Of a stretch of DNA of 64,000 nt, positions 8,660 to 17,638 are shown in pieces. The stretch covers positions 6,262,001 to 6,326,000 of the forward strand of contig NZ_CP109473.1 in the NCBI RefSeq assembly GCF_036227405.1, given 5' to 3'. Positions within the stretch are counted from its first letter, which is position 1. Each line of letters starts with the position of its first letter. A program made the position numbers and the translations under genes. Under the pieces are notes generated by a model. It was not told the DNA's origin. It ran no database searches and saw only the letters and a program-made list of their open reading frames with translations. This stretch comes from Streptomyces sp. NBC_01460. Lineage in GTDB: Bacteria > Actinomycetota > Actinomycetes > Streptomycetales > Streptomycetaceae.

Positions 8660-10902
8660 CGGGCACCTCCGCCGGCACCGGCGCCGACCGCGGCCGCCAC
8701 CGGCTCGGCCGCGCGGCTCAGCAGGCTCAGGTACCGCTCGCCGGTGTCCGGCAGGAGGGTGACCACGCGCTTGCCCCGGTACTCCGGGCGGCCCGCCACG
8801 ACACCGGACGCGTACACGACCGCGCCGGCCGAGACGCCGACCAGGAGGCCCGCGTGCGTGGCGAGCCGCCGGGTGGTGTCCAGCGCGTCGGTGTCGGAGA
8901 CGGCGATCACCTCGTCGATGAGCTCCTGGTCCGTGGTCGGCGCGATGAAGCCGCCGTTGAACCCGGGGATGCAGTGCGTGCCGGGCTCGCCGCCGGACAG
9001 GAGCGGTGACCCCGCCGGCTCCACCGCCACGATGCGGACCGAGGGGAGCCGCTCACGGAGGTACCGGCCCGCGCCGCTGAGCGTGCCGCCGGTGCCGACC
9101 CCGCAGACGAAGACATCGATGCGCCCTTCGGTGTCGGACCAGATCTCCGGCCCGGTCGACTCGTAGTGCGCCCGCGCGTTGTCGGGGTTGTCGTGCTGTC
9201 GGCAGAACCACGACCCGGGGGTCGCGTGGTGGAGCTCCTCGGCCCTGTCGACCGCCGCCTGGTATCCGCCCGCGTGCGGTGTCGCCACCACCTCGGCACC
9301 GAGGGACTCGAGGATGGCCACCCGCTCCCGGGTCGCGTTGTCCGGCAGCACGATGACGCAGCGGTAGCCGCGGGCCGCCGCCAGCGCGGCCAGCGAGATC
9401 CCCGTGTTGCCCGAGGTCGCCTCGATCACGGTGCCGCCGACCGGGCCGAGCAGTCCCTGCTCCTCGGCACCGCGCAGCATCGAGAGCGCGGCCCGGTCCT
9501 TGCTGCTGGCCCAGGGGTTGAACAGCTCCAGCTTCGCCAGCACGCTGGTATCACCGGGTACGCCGTCCAGGATGCGGTCCACCGGGAGCCGCAGCAGCGG
9601 TGTGCCGCCGATCAGCTCGACGAGCGAGTCCGCGACCGGGCGCCGGGTGACCGGCTCGGTCCTGATGCTGATCTCCTTGGCGGCGGCCTCGGCGGTCCGC
9701 GCCGCGAGCTGCGCGGTCTCGGCCACCACGAGCACATGACCGGCCCGGTCGCCGTTGCGGCGGAGTTCGCGTATCTCGTCGCCCGGCTTCGGCTTGAGCA
9801 CGACCTCCTCCACGCCGGGCAGCGCGGCGGCCCGCTCCTGGCCGCCTATGGAGACCACCCGGCCGGGCTGCGCCGTCAGATAGCGGATCGAGGTCCCGCC
9901 GACCGGCCGCTCGGGCAGGACCCGGGCCGGGAGCGGCTGGCCGAGGTACTGCCTGGCCACCAGCTCCAGGGAGCGGATGCCGAGAGCGCGGTCGACCAGG
10001 TAGGTGATCTTTCCGCCCGCGGGCCGCGGGTTGATCTCTATGAGCTTGGGCCCGGACGGGGTCACCTTGATCTCGACGTGGGCCATGCCCAGGTCGAACC
10101 CGACCGCACGCAGCGCGTCCACGGCCAGTTCGCCACAGGCGCTCACGATCGGCCCGGGAAGGCTGGACGGGAAGGTGTGGCCGAGCTCGACGAAGTACCC
10201 CAGGCCGCCGACCGACTTGTCGGTCACGCCGAACACCTCGTACCGGTCGCCCTCGGCCAGGACCTCCACGCTGACCTCGGGACCGCTGACGTACTCCTCG
10301 ACCATCAGCTCGTGGTAGCGGCTCTGGCCCCGGGTGTTCTCCACCCGGGTCCGGATCAGCCGGACGTGCTCCGCGGCCTGGGCCGCGGTCTCCACCAGCC
10401 GGACGTCGGCGCTGCTGGTCTCGTCGGCCGGCTTCACCACGCAGGGGAGACCGATCTCGGCCGCGGCCGACTCCGCCTCCTCGGGGGTCCGCACCGTGCG
10501 GAACGCCGGCATCGGCACCCCGACCTCGGCGCAGCGCCGGCGCATCAACGCCTTGTTGCGTGCCACGGTGACCCCGTCGACGCTGACCGTGGGGAGCCCC
10601 AGCAGGACGGCCACCTCGGCGGCCACGACCACGTCGTACTCGGCCAGGGTCAGGAAGGCGTCGAACGGGTGCTCGGCTCCGGCCGCGTGCACGTGGGGCA
10701 GCAGCTTCTCGAGGATGTTGGTCTCGCAGTGGACGATCTCGTCCACGTAGTCGTCGAAGTAGGCCGGACCGCCCGGTACTTCGAGATACCGGTCCAGGTC
10801 GCGGGTGAAGAAGGTGACGCGGCAGTCGAGTTCCTTGATGATCTGCAGGCCCTCGAAGCCGGAACCGGAGAGGTTGCTCTCCAGGACACCGACATGAATC
10901 AC
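8656..10902 (-). CDS. Fusion of ATP-grasp ligase and O-acetylserine sulfhydrylase (CysK-like)
   Basis: A 748-residue two-enzyme fusion. Residues 1 to about 420 form a complete ATP-grasp ligase: CVVKPADETSSADV, EEYVSGPEVSVEVL, and EINPRPAGGKI with intact metal ligands, then a GDRAGHVLVV tail domain. From about residue 430 starts a complete fold type II PLP enzyme: GGTPLLRLP, the PLP lysine in SSKDR near 466, the substrate loop TSGNTG near 498 and the phosphate-binding GTGGT near 605. The second half should replace the acetyl group of O-acetylserine by a nucleophile (sulfide or another), and the first half should ligate the resulting amino acid. GTG 10902 was chosen since GGAGG lies seven bases before it. 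Both catalytic sets look intact. Confidence 0.88.
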   Translation of the reverse strand: MIHVGVLESNLSGSGFEGLQIIKELDCRVTFFTRDLDRYLEVPGGPAYFDDYVDEIVHCETNILEKLLPHVHAAGAEHPFDAFLTLAEYDVVVAAEVAVLLGLPTVSVDGVTVARNKALMRRRCAEVGVPMPAFRTVRTPEEAESAAAEIGLPCVVKPADETSSADVRLVETAAQAAEHVRLIRTRVENTRGQSRYHELMVEEYVSGPEVSVEVLAEGDRYEVFGVTDKSVGGLGYFVELGHTFPSSLPGPIVSACGELAVDALRAVGFDLGMAHVEIKVTPSGPKLIEINPRPAGGKITYLVDRALGIRSLELVARQYLGQPLPARVLPERPVGGTSIRYLTAQPGRVVSIGGQERAAALPGVEEVVLKPKPGDEIRELRRNGDRAGHVLVVAETAQLAARTAEAAAKEISIRTEPVTRRPVADSLVELIGGTPLLRLPVDRILDGVPGDTSVLAKLELFNPWASSKDRAALSMLRGAEEQGLLGPVGGTVIEATSGNTGISLAALAAARGYRCVIVLPDNATRERVAILESLGAEVVATPHAGGYQAAVDRAEELHHATPGSWFCRQHDNPDNARAHYESTGPEIWSDTEGRIDVFVCGVGTGGTLSGAGRYLRERLPSVRIVAVEPAGSPLLSGGEPGTHCIPGFNGGFIAPTTDQELIDEVIAVSDTDALDTTRRLATHAGLLVGVSAGAVVYASGVVAGRPEYRGKRVVTLLPDTGERYLSLLSRAAEPVAAAVGAGAGGGAR

Positions 10903-10969
10903 GTATGCCTCCGTTGGCATGCCGACACACGGTCGGGTGGGGACGGGACGGACGGGGACGGGCGGGATG

Positions 10970-11578
10970 TCACCAGCACCCCGAGGTGGCCAGGGCGCGC
11001 AACAGCTGGGCGGCGTCCTCGCGGTCCTCGGCCGACGGCCGTCGCACGATCTCGGCCGCGGGAGCCATGACGCGTGCGCCGGGCGGCACATCGGTCAGCA
11101 CGAGCGAACCCGCGCCGACCAGGGCGTCGTCGCCGACGGTGACCGGACCCAGCACGATCGCGTTGGCGCCGACCACCACCCGGTCGCCGAGGACCGGGTG
11201 ACGACGTGCACCGGGCTCGCGCCGGCCGTCCCGCCACCAGCCGACCGCGCCGAGGGTGACCTGGTGGAAGATCGTGACGTCGTCACCGATCCTGGCGGTC
11301 TCCCCGATCACCACGGCGGCACCGTGATCGATGAACACGCGCCGGCCCAGGCACGCCGCCGGATGGATCTCGATGCCGCCGGTCGCGACGCGCGCCCCGT
11401 AGGCCAGGACCCGCGCGGTGTGACGGTGCCCGCGGGTGTGCAGGACATGGGCGAGACGGTGGGCCCACAGCGCGGGCAGCGCGGGATGCAGCAGTGCCTC
11501 CGCACGCGACCGCATCGACGGGTCCCGCGCGACGATCATGGCGAGGTCCTCCCTCGCCCTGGCGATCGTCCTGCGCAT
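10970..11578 (-). CDS. Serine O-acetyltransferase (CysE/EpsC-like)
   Basis: A 202-residue acetyltransferase with left-handed beta-helix hexapeptide repeats. The FIDHG His with the following IGETA segment is the catalytic region of serine acetyltransferases, and VTLGAVG and VLGDRVVVGANAIVLG are the repeat coils. It makes O-acetyl-L-serine from serine and acetyl-CoA, the direct substrate for the CysK-like half of the next gene, which starts 67 bases downstream. It is shorter than E. coli CysE but usual for the EpsC type. The ATG is preceded by GGAGG. Being a cluster-specific copy beside a fused sulfhydrylase, it likely serves the product pathway, not general cysteine supply. Confidence 0.9.
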   Translation of the reverse strand: MRRTIARAREDLAMIVARDPSMRSRAEALLHPALPALWAHRLAHVLHTRGHRHTARVLAYGARVATGGIEIHPAACLGRRVFIDHGAAVVIGETARIGDDVTIFHQVTLGAVGWWRDGRREPGARRHPVLGDRVVVGANAIVLGPVTVGDDALVGAGSLVLTDVPPGARVMAPAAEIVRRPSAEDREDAAQLLRALATSGCW

Positions 11579-11639
11579 GTGGTCCTCCGTTGGTCATGGC
11601 CCGGTTCCCCCGCGGCCCGTCGGATGTGGGCGGCCGGGC

Positions 11640-14600
11640 TCAGTAGTTCGGGAGCTTGATGAGCGTGCCCGCGCCCCCGGTTATCTCCGGCACGTACACC
11701 CGCTCGTTCCAGGCGTCCTGAGCCACCGGTTCGAGGGCGATCGACACCGTGCCCCCGTCGACCGAGAACGCGGTCTGGACCGCCCTGGTGATCGCGTCGA
11801 CCAAGGCCGACACCTGGTGTGCCTCGAGGTTGCCGGGGAAGTGTTTGATGTTGACGTGGGGCACTCCGATGACCTTTCTGGTGAGCCGTGCGGACTGGAC
11901 GGCGGAGACGAGTTCGTCCACCCCGCCGGTGCGGAGCAGGGCGTAGTGGCCGGCCTCCAGCTCCTTGATCCTGGGAGGCGTGCTCGACAGGACGTGGCCG
12001 GAGTCGATGAAGGACCCCTGGTCGCCCCGGGCCCTGAACACGGTGACGGGCGCCGCGACGGTGCGCTCGGCCAGCTCGTGGGGGGCGTACTCGAACAGGA
12101 ACGTCCGCCGCACCACCCCCACGATCCGTCGCACCAACTCCTGGTCCAGGTGCTCGAACCGGTCGCAGACGAAGGCGACGAACGAGTCCTCGTCATGGGT
12201 GGCGGCCAGGCACGCGTCGACCTCAGACCGCTCGAGGGTCCCGGCGAACACCGAGTACAGGATCGACACGAAGGTGGGGCTGGCGAAGCCGGCCGTGGTG
12301 TCGGCCGGGGACTCCTCGCGCACCTCCACCGGAGGCTTGCCCGGCGCGATGAGGGTCAGCTCCTCGACCCGCTGCCCCTGGCGCTCCAGCTGGTACGCCA
12401 CTTCGAACGCGACCCGGGCCCCGAACGAGTAACCCCACAGCACGTACGGACCCTCGGGCTGGATTTTCCGTACGAGCGCGATGTCCTCGGCGACCGTCTC
12501 CTCGAACGTCGCGTACGCGGTCTCGCCCGCGTTGACGCCGTACGCCTGGACGCCGAAGAACGGTCGCTCCAGGTCGAGCCTGTTCGCGAGCAGCCGCAGA
12601 CTCATCGGGTAGCCGCCCAGGCCCGGCCAGCAGAAGACCGGCCGGCGGCCGTCCCCGCCGCGCAACCGCACCGCTCTGGAGAGGGCGGTCGCGGGTTCCC
12701 GGTCGATGCGTCTGGCCAGCTCCGCGATCGTCGGCGCGTCGAACAGGACCTGGAGCGGGAGGGAGCTGCCCAGCTCCCTGTTGATCCGGCCGACCAGATT
12801 GACGGCGGTCAGCGAGTGGCCCCCGGCCGCGAAGAAGCTGTCGCGGATGGAGACCCGCTCCTGCCGGAGCACCTGCTGCCACAGCGCGGCCACGGTCTCC
12901 TCGGTCGGCGTGCGCGGCGGTACGACAGGAGCCTCGGCGTCGCGCACGGCGGCCTCGTCGAGGGCGCGCAGCGCCTGGTGGTCGATCTTGCCGTTGGCCG
13001 TGAGCGGGAAGGAGTCCAGCACGGTGACCCGGTTGGGCACCATGTACGGAGGCAGGGAGGCGGAGAGGTTGTCCCTGACGATCTCGGCCGGCCCACGGGT
13101 GTGGACGGAGTCCTCCTTCATGCCCTCGCTGAGCCGCTGCTCCGCGCTGACACGACCGCCGAGGGCGAAGTACGAGGCCCGGTCCGGTCCGAGGCCGGTG
13201 ATGGCCGCGATGCGCCGGGCCGACGGCAGGTCGTTGCCGGTCTCCGAGCTGTAACCGGACGACATCAGCCCCACGCCGATGTCGTTCATCTGGAGGCGCT
13301 GCAGCTCCCGGCCGAGGTCGGTGTAGCGCTGCCAGGGGGCAGGGGACCGGCCGACCAGGGTGATCCCGAAGCTCGCGCGTTCGTAGACCTCCTGGTTGAT
13401 GGCGATGACGTGCTGTCTCAGGACCAGTTCGTCGGACACCCGCTCCAGGCCGGTGCCGTCGTACCGGTACTGGCCGCCGTCCAGATCGGCGATCCGGCCC
13501 GGGTGGGCCTGCACGTAGACGTCCACCGCGGCGGGAACGGCGGGGGAGGAGGACGGCCTCACCTCGTAGGTGGCCAGGTGGTAGTCCTCGTCCGGGCACC
13601 GCAGGGCCGCCTTGACCTCGGGTGTTCCCTCACCTGCCTCGATCCGGAGGCCGAGTTCGGGAAGGAGCCCGTCGAACAGGCCGACCACGTGGCCGGCTTC
13701 GAACTGGAGCACTTCCTGGATGTTGTTGCGGTAGACCGGTTCGATCGCCGAACGGCGACCGATGAGGTGGACCCGCAGCCTCGGCCCGCCTGCCGGGGCG
13801 GGAGCGATCAGTGAGAGCTGATGGCTGACCGGGTTGTAGTAGTAGTGGCCGGCGTCGAGGTCCGCGACGCCGGACAGTTCGAGGTACAGCTGGGTGGCGT
13901 ACAGCGCTCCGGGAGAGGCGTATCCGTACTTGGGCAGCAGCCTCTCGCCACTCGTGAACTGGCCGAAGGACCGCAGCAGGGTGCCGAGTTCGTCCCGGGT
14001 GAGGGTGCCCGGGTCACGGGGAGCGGCCGGGTGCTCCGTCCGCCCCGCGAGCAGGGCCAGGATGTCGTCCCTGGTGACCTCGCCGCCTTCGAAGAACCTG
14101 TAGGTCTTGCGGGCGAACACCGCGCGCCGCTGCCGGACCGTGGGCGACCGCCCGGGCAGATCGATGACGTGGTGTCCGGCGGTCTCCCGGCGGACTCCCA
14201 GGTCGGCGAGCTGAGCGCGTAGTTGCAGCTTGCTCTGCTTCGACTGGTGGTGGGCGCCGTGGTTGCCCTGGTCCATCAGCGCGGCCCGCTGGGGGTCGAG
14301 CTCGATGAACGAGATGAGGTTGGCACCGAGTCTGGGGTCCTCCCGCACCAGGACGGCGGCGCGCTTCACCCAGTCGTGCTTCTCGATCGCGACCTTGATC
14401 TCGTCCAGCTCCACCCGGAAGCCGCGCAGCTTGACCTGGGTGTCGGTGCGGCCGAGGAACTGGACGGTGCCGTCGTCGTTCCACCGGGCCAGATCACCGG
14501 TGCGGTAGAGCAGGGCGTACCGGGGATCGGTGGAGAACGGGTTGGGTATGAAGCGTTCGGCGGTCAGGTCGGGGCGCCTCAGATACCCGCGGGCGAGCTG

Positions 14601-15722
14601 GCGGCCCGCGATGTGGAGCTCCCCCGATTCTCCGTGCGCGACGGGCTGCCGGGCGGCGTCCAGGATGTGGAAGCTCACGTCCCGCACCGGCCGGCCTATG
14701 GAGACGTGGTCCGGGCCGTGCTGGACGGTGTCGCGGTCGACGCGGTGGGAGGACGCGTTGATCGTGCATTCGCTCGGGCCGTAGAGGTTGACCAGTTCGC
14801 TGTGGGGTAACGCGTCGAGCAGCTCGACCGCCAGGCTCTTGGGGAGTGCCTCGCCGCCGCTGAAGACATGGGTGAGCGAGGTGCACCGGGACAGCCGTCC
14901 GGTGTCGACGAGCGCCTGCAGCAGGGTGGGGACTCCCTGGAGGGTGGTCACCTCGTTCGCCACGATCAGGTCGATGAGCCCGCCGGGGTCGGCGTAGACC
15001 CCTCGTTCGCTCATCACCACACTGCTGCCGCAGGCCGGTGCGAGGATCTCCCACTGCGCCGCGTCGAAACTCAGCGGTGTCTTCTGCAGCACGGTCCTGC
15101 GCCGGTCGAGGCCGTGTTCGTCGGCCAGCCACCGCAACTGGGCCACGATGCTGTGGTGCTCGATGCCGATGCCCTTCGGGTTGCCCGTGCTCCCGGAGGT
15201 GTAGATGACATACGCGAGATCGTCGGCCTGTGCGTCCGAGGGCGCGTCCGAGTACCCGGACGGCCCGGCGGCAGCCCGTGCGGCCTGCCCGGTCCCGCGG
15301 GACGCTCCCGCGCCGGTGAGGGTGACGATCTCCGTGTCCGGTGGCGTCATCGCGGCCAGCCGGGGTGCCAGGGACTCGTCGGTCAGGATGACCTTGGCCT
15401 GCGAGTCGAGGATCATGTAGCGCACGCGCTCGTCCGGATACTCCGGCGACAGCGGCAGGTACGCGGCGCCTGCGTGCAGGACGCCCCAGACGCTCGCCAT
15501 GAGATCGACGGAGGGCTCCATGAAGATGCCCACCAGCTCGTCGGTCGCCGCGCCGAACTGCCGTAGGCGGTCCGCCACGTCCTCGGCGCGCTCACCGAGC
15601 TGCTGAAAGGTCAGCCGCTCCGTGCCGCATATGACGGCGGTTCGGTCGGGCTGGAGACGTACTGACGTGCGCAGCATGTCTGACAGAGACAATTCCTCGG
15701 GCCCCGCTAGTTTCGCCATCAT
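11640..15722 (-). CDS. Indigoidine-synthetase-type NRPS (A-Ox-PCP-TE) with C-terminal tautomerase
   Basis: A 1360-residue single-module synthetase closely resembling IndC/BpsA as I remember their sequences. The adenylation domain has YTSGSTGNPKG, LYRTGDLARW and GRTDTQVKLRG near residue 424. An inserted nitroreductase-like oxidase spans about 540-835 (KTYRFFEGG, LPKYGYASPGALYATQ, SGYSS). NGKID near 911 ends the A domain, the carrier-protein serine is in GGHSLTAV near 970, and the thioesterase has GYSFG near 1097 and a late GHYALL His. In BpsA this order adenylates L-Gln, oxidises it and releases it cyclised. After the thioesterase, residues 1287-1360 form a PptA/4-oxalocrotonate-tautomerase-like domain, absent from BpsA. 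The ATG pair at 15722/15719 follows GAAGG; either may be the start. Confidence 0.9.
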   Translation of the reverse strand: MMAKLAGPEELSLSDMLRTSVRLQPDRTAVICGTERLTFQQLGERAEDVADRLRQFGAATDELVGIFMEPSVDLMASVWGVLHAGAAYLPLSPEYPDERVRYMILDSQAKVILTDESLAPRLAAMTPPDTEIVTLTGAGASRGTGQAARAAAGPSGYSDAPSDAQADDLAYVIYTSGSTGNPKGIGIEHHSIVAQLRWLADEHGLDRRRTVLQKTPLSFDAAQWEILAPACGSSVVMSERGVYADPGGLIDLIVANEVTTLQGVPTLLQALVDTGRLSRCTSLTHVFSGGEALPKSLAVELLDALPHSELVNLYGPSECTINASSHRVDRDTVQHGPDHVSIGRPVRDVSFHILDAARQPVAHGESGELHIAGRQLARGYLRRPDLTAERFIPNPFSTDPRYALLYRTGDLARWNDDGTVQFLGRTDTQVKLRGFRVELDEIKVAIEKHDWVKRAAVLVREDPRLGANLISFIELDPQRAALMDQGNHGAHHQSKQSKLQLRAQLADLGVRRETAGHHVIDLPGRSPTVRQRRAVFARKTYRFFEGGEVTRDDILALLAGRTEHPAAPRDPGTLTRDELGTLLRSFGQFTSGERLLPKYGYASPGALYATQLYLELSGVADLDAGHYYYNPVSHQLSLIAPAPAGGPRLRVHLIGRRSAIEPVYRNNIQEVLQFEAGHVVGLFDGLLPELGLRIEAGEGTPEVKAALRCPDEDYHLATYEVRPSSSPAVPAAVDVYVQAHPGRIADLDGGQYRYDGTGLERVSDELVLRQHVIAINQEVYERASFGITLVGRSPAPWQRYTDLGRELQRLQMNDIGVGLMSSGYSSETGNDLPSARRIAAITGLGPDRASYFALGGRVSAEQRLSEGMKEDSVHTRGPAEIVRDNLSASLPPYMVPNRVTVLDSFPLTANGKIDHQALRALDEAAVRDAEAPVVPPRTPTEETVAALWQQVLRQERVSIRDSFFAAGGHSLTAVNLVGRINRELGSSLPLQVLFDAPTIAELARRIDREPATALSRAVRLRGGDGRRPVFCWPGLGGYPMSLRLLANRLDLERPFFGVQAYGVNAGETAYATFEETVAEDIALVRKIQPEGPYVLWGYSFGARVAFEVAYQLERQGQRVEELTLIAPGKPPVEVREESPADTTAGFASPTFVSILYSVFAGTLERSEVDACLAATHDEDSFVAFVCDRFEHLDQELVRRIVGVVRRTFLFEYAPHELAERTVAAPVTVFRARGDQGSFIDSGHVLSSTPPRIKELEAGHYALLRTGGVDELVSAVQSARLTRKVIGVPHVNIKHFPGNLEAHQVSALVDAITRAVQTAFSVDGGTVSIALEPVAQDAWNERVYVPEITGGAGTLIKLPNY
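11862..11878 (-). promoter_or_regulatory. Possible internal ribosome site and GTG start for a free tautomerase
   Basis: Inside the NRPS gene, GAAAGG (complement of 11873-11878) lies eight bases before an in-frame GTG (complement of 11862-11864). That GTG is followed by a Pro codon. Translation from here would give a 74-residue protein to the stop at 11640 which, after Met removal, starts with the catalytic Pro that this tautomerase family needs. PptA is of similar size. Seen: spacing and frame. Inferred: use in the cell. Confidence 0.4.
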
Positions 15723-16622
15723 CCTTCGAACCTGGAATTCGTCTTCGTGGAGGGAATCGCCGGTGAGAGGCGTGCTGACATGACCGGTGTCAAAGGCAGC
15801 AACAATGATCGACCACCTGTTGTCGCGTAACAGACCCTGGGGACATGAATGAGGGGACCGTGGCCCGGGACGGTCTTCTTCCCGTGCCTCTCCCGCGGGG
15901 GAGCGGTCGCGTTCGCGCTGTGCGTGTATGAACGGCCTTGTCACTGAGGGAACTTCAGGCGGCCGTGCCGAGCTCTGACGGCGCTCAGGCCGTACCGGTA
16001 CATCGGCGACATCGGTTCTGCGGTCGCGCAAAAAGCCCTGCGAGCACGCTTTTCACGCCTCCCCCCGAGTCGTTGATCCTCGCCCCTTGAATTCCGCCCC
16101 CCGTCAGGAGGATGCGGCGCAAGCCGAAACAGGACAACCTTTCTCGGCGAGCAGCCAGAACGTACACGATGGAAGTGGCCGGCGCCGGGTGGATCGGAAG
16201 GAGCGGCTGCCCCTTTTGTGGCACTTGCCGTCGCGTCGTTCACGGTGAGGGCCGCCCGGTCGCAGCGTTGCGTGATGCAAAGAGAGAGGCGGTGTTCCGG
16301 ATGCTCGCCGTCGGTCGCGCGAGCGAGGTCCGAGCTCGTCACCAGCGGGAGTCGCTGTTGGAGGTGGCCGGGCGGCCCTGTTCGCACGGTCCGCCGACGG
16401 GCCGTCCGGCCGGGTGGCTCCTGGCGACGCGAACGTCTGTTGCCGTCTTCTGTAGTAAACATCGCGCGGCGGTGCGGCCCCTCGACGATCGGCCGAAAGG
16501 ATCAGGACACTCGGAAACAGTTCACAGAGCTGCAATGGACAGGACAACCGATACGGCTCGGGACCGTTGTCCGGCCGCTTGCCCGGAGTGGCCCGGGCGG
16601 AGCGCGGTGTCCCGGGCGGAGG
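15723..16622. other. 900-base non-coding stretch upstream of the NRPS operon
   Basis: Between the NRPS start and the end of the VOC gene, both on the minus strand, no frame has convincing codon use or family similarity. The first 150 bases next to the NRPS are poorer in GC than the surroundings and include TTGACA-like hexamers on the minus strand, so the operon promoter probably lies there. No regulator gene was recognised. The stretch is unusually long for this genome and could hold a regulatory RNA or a decayed gene. Confidence 0.5.
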
Positions 16623-17399
16623 TCAGCTGCCGGGCGGCCGGACGATCGTGAACACGGCGCCCTCCGGGTCGGCCACCGTGGCCAGCCTGCCGCTGGACGC
16701 CTCCCGTGGCGGCTGCAGCACGTGCCCGCCGAGCTCCACCACGCGTGCCGCCGCCTCGTCGGTGTCGGCGACCTGGAAGTAGGTCATCCAGTGCGGGCCG
16801 CGGTCGCGCGGCAGGCCATGGCCCACACCGTGCAGCGCGGCCACCGGGCGGCCCTGGAGGTGCAGCGTCTGGTAGTCGAAGTCCGCCGAGACGACCGCCT
16901 CGGTCTCGAACCCGAACACGGCCTGGTAGAACTTGGCGACCGACGCGGTCTCCCGGGTCACCAGCTCGTTCCACACGGGAGTGCCCGGAGTGCCCGCGAG
17001 CGCGGTGCCGAGGTGCTCGGCGGCCTGCCACACGCCGAAGACCGCTCCGGCGGGGTCGGACGCGAGCAGGAGGCGGCCGGCGTCCCCCGCCTCGATGGGC
17101 CCGACGGCCACCGTCCCGCCGCACGACCGGATCGCCTCCGCCGTGGCGTCCGCGTCCTCCGTGGCGAGGTAGGTCGTCCAGGCGATCGGCAGGTGCCGGT
17201 CGGGCGGCAGCTGTCCGATGCCCGCGACCTCCTTGCCGCACAGCAGCGCACGGACGTAGGGCCCCAACTGCTCCGGTCCCGGCCGGAACTCCCAGCCGAA
17301 CAGCCGGCTGTAGAACTCCTGGGTCGCGGTCAGGCCGTGCACGATCAGACTCACCCAGCACGGTGCTCCGGGCGTGCGCCGGGCGGCAGCCTCGGTCAT
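16623..17399 (-). CDS. VOC-family protein with two glyoxalase-like domains
   Basis: A 258-residue protein made of two vicinal-oxygen-chelate halves. Each has the pattern of a first strand with a partner loop (FYSRLFGWEF and FYQAVFGFET), a central A-T-D or V-A-D helix segment, and a closing D-P-x-G-A-V-F (DPAGAVFGV and DPEGAVFTI). Such tandem proteins occur as dioxygenases, glyoxalases or antibiotic-binding proteins; metal ligands are not clearly conserved, so activity is unsure. ATG 17399 was chosen for its strong GAGGAGAGAG site. The gene is divergent from the rhodanese gene next to it. Confidence 0.85.
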   Translation of the reverse strand: MTEAAARRTPGAPCWVSLIVHGLTATQEFYSRLFGWEFRPGPEQLGPYVRALLCGKEVAGIGQLPPDRHLPIAWTTYLATEDADATAEAIRSCGGTVAVGPIEAGDAGRLLLASDPAGAVFGVWQAAEHLGTALAGTPGTPVWNELVTRETASVAKFYQAVFGFETEAVVSADFDYQTLHLQGRPVAALHGVGHGLPRDRGPHWMTYFQVADTDEAAARVVELGGHVLQPPREASSGRLATVADPEGAVFTIVRPPGS

Positions 17400-17638
17400 C
17401 TTCTTCTCTCTCCTCGTACCATCGGGACGGCCGTACGGGAGGGCGGGGGCCTGCACGGCGTCCACCGGTACGGATACGGGTGCGTACGCTCCGTGCAGAT
17501 GCTCGCACCACTCAGGCTCCGAAGCACCCGGCCGCGCCGCGTTTTCCGGCTTCCCCTCAACCGGGAGTCCGTTTTGGTGGGGTACATCCATTTCGGTACG
17601 AGGTCGCCCGGGGCGGCCCCTGCGCGAAGATGGCACCC

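Noticed and set aside
9166..11070. 634-codon open frame on the plus strand
   Set aside because: Mirror of the ATP-grasp/CysK fusion; no domain.
11436..13814. 792-codon open frame on the plus strand
   Set aside because: Antisense to the NRPS; no protein motifs, and Arg/Asp/Gly-rich composition.
4217..15722. Minimycin/showdomycin-type C-nucleoside cluster
   Set aside because: The NRPS type fits, but no pseudouridine-phosphate glycosidase or sugar kinase is encoded in or near the operon.
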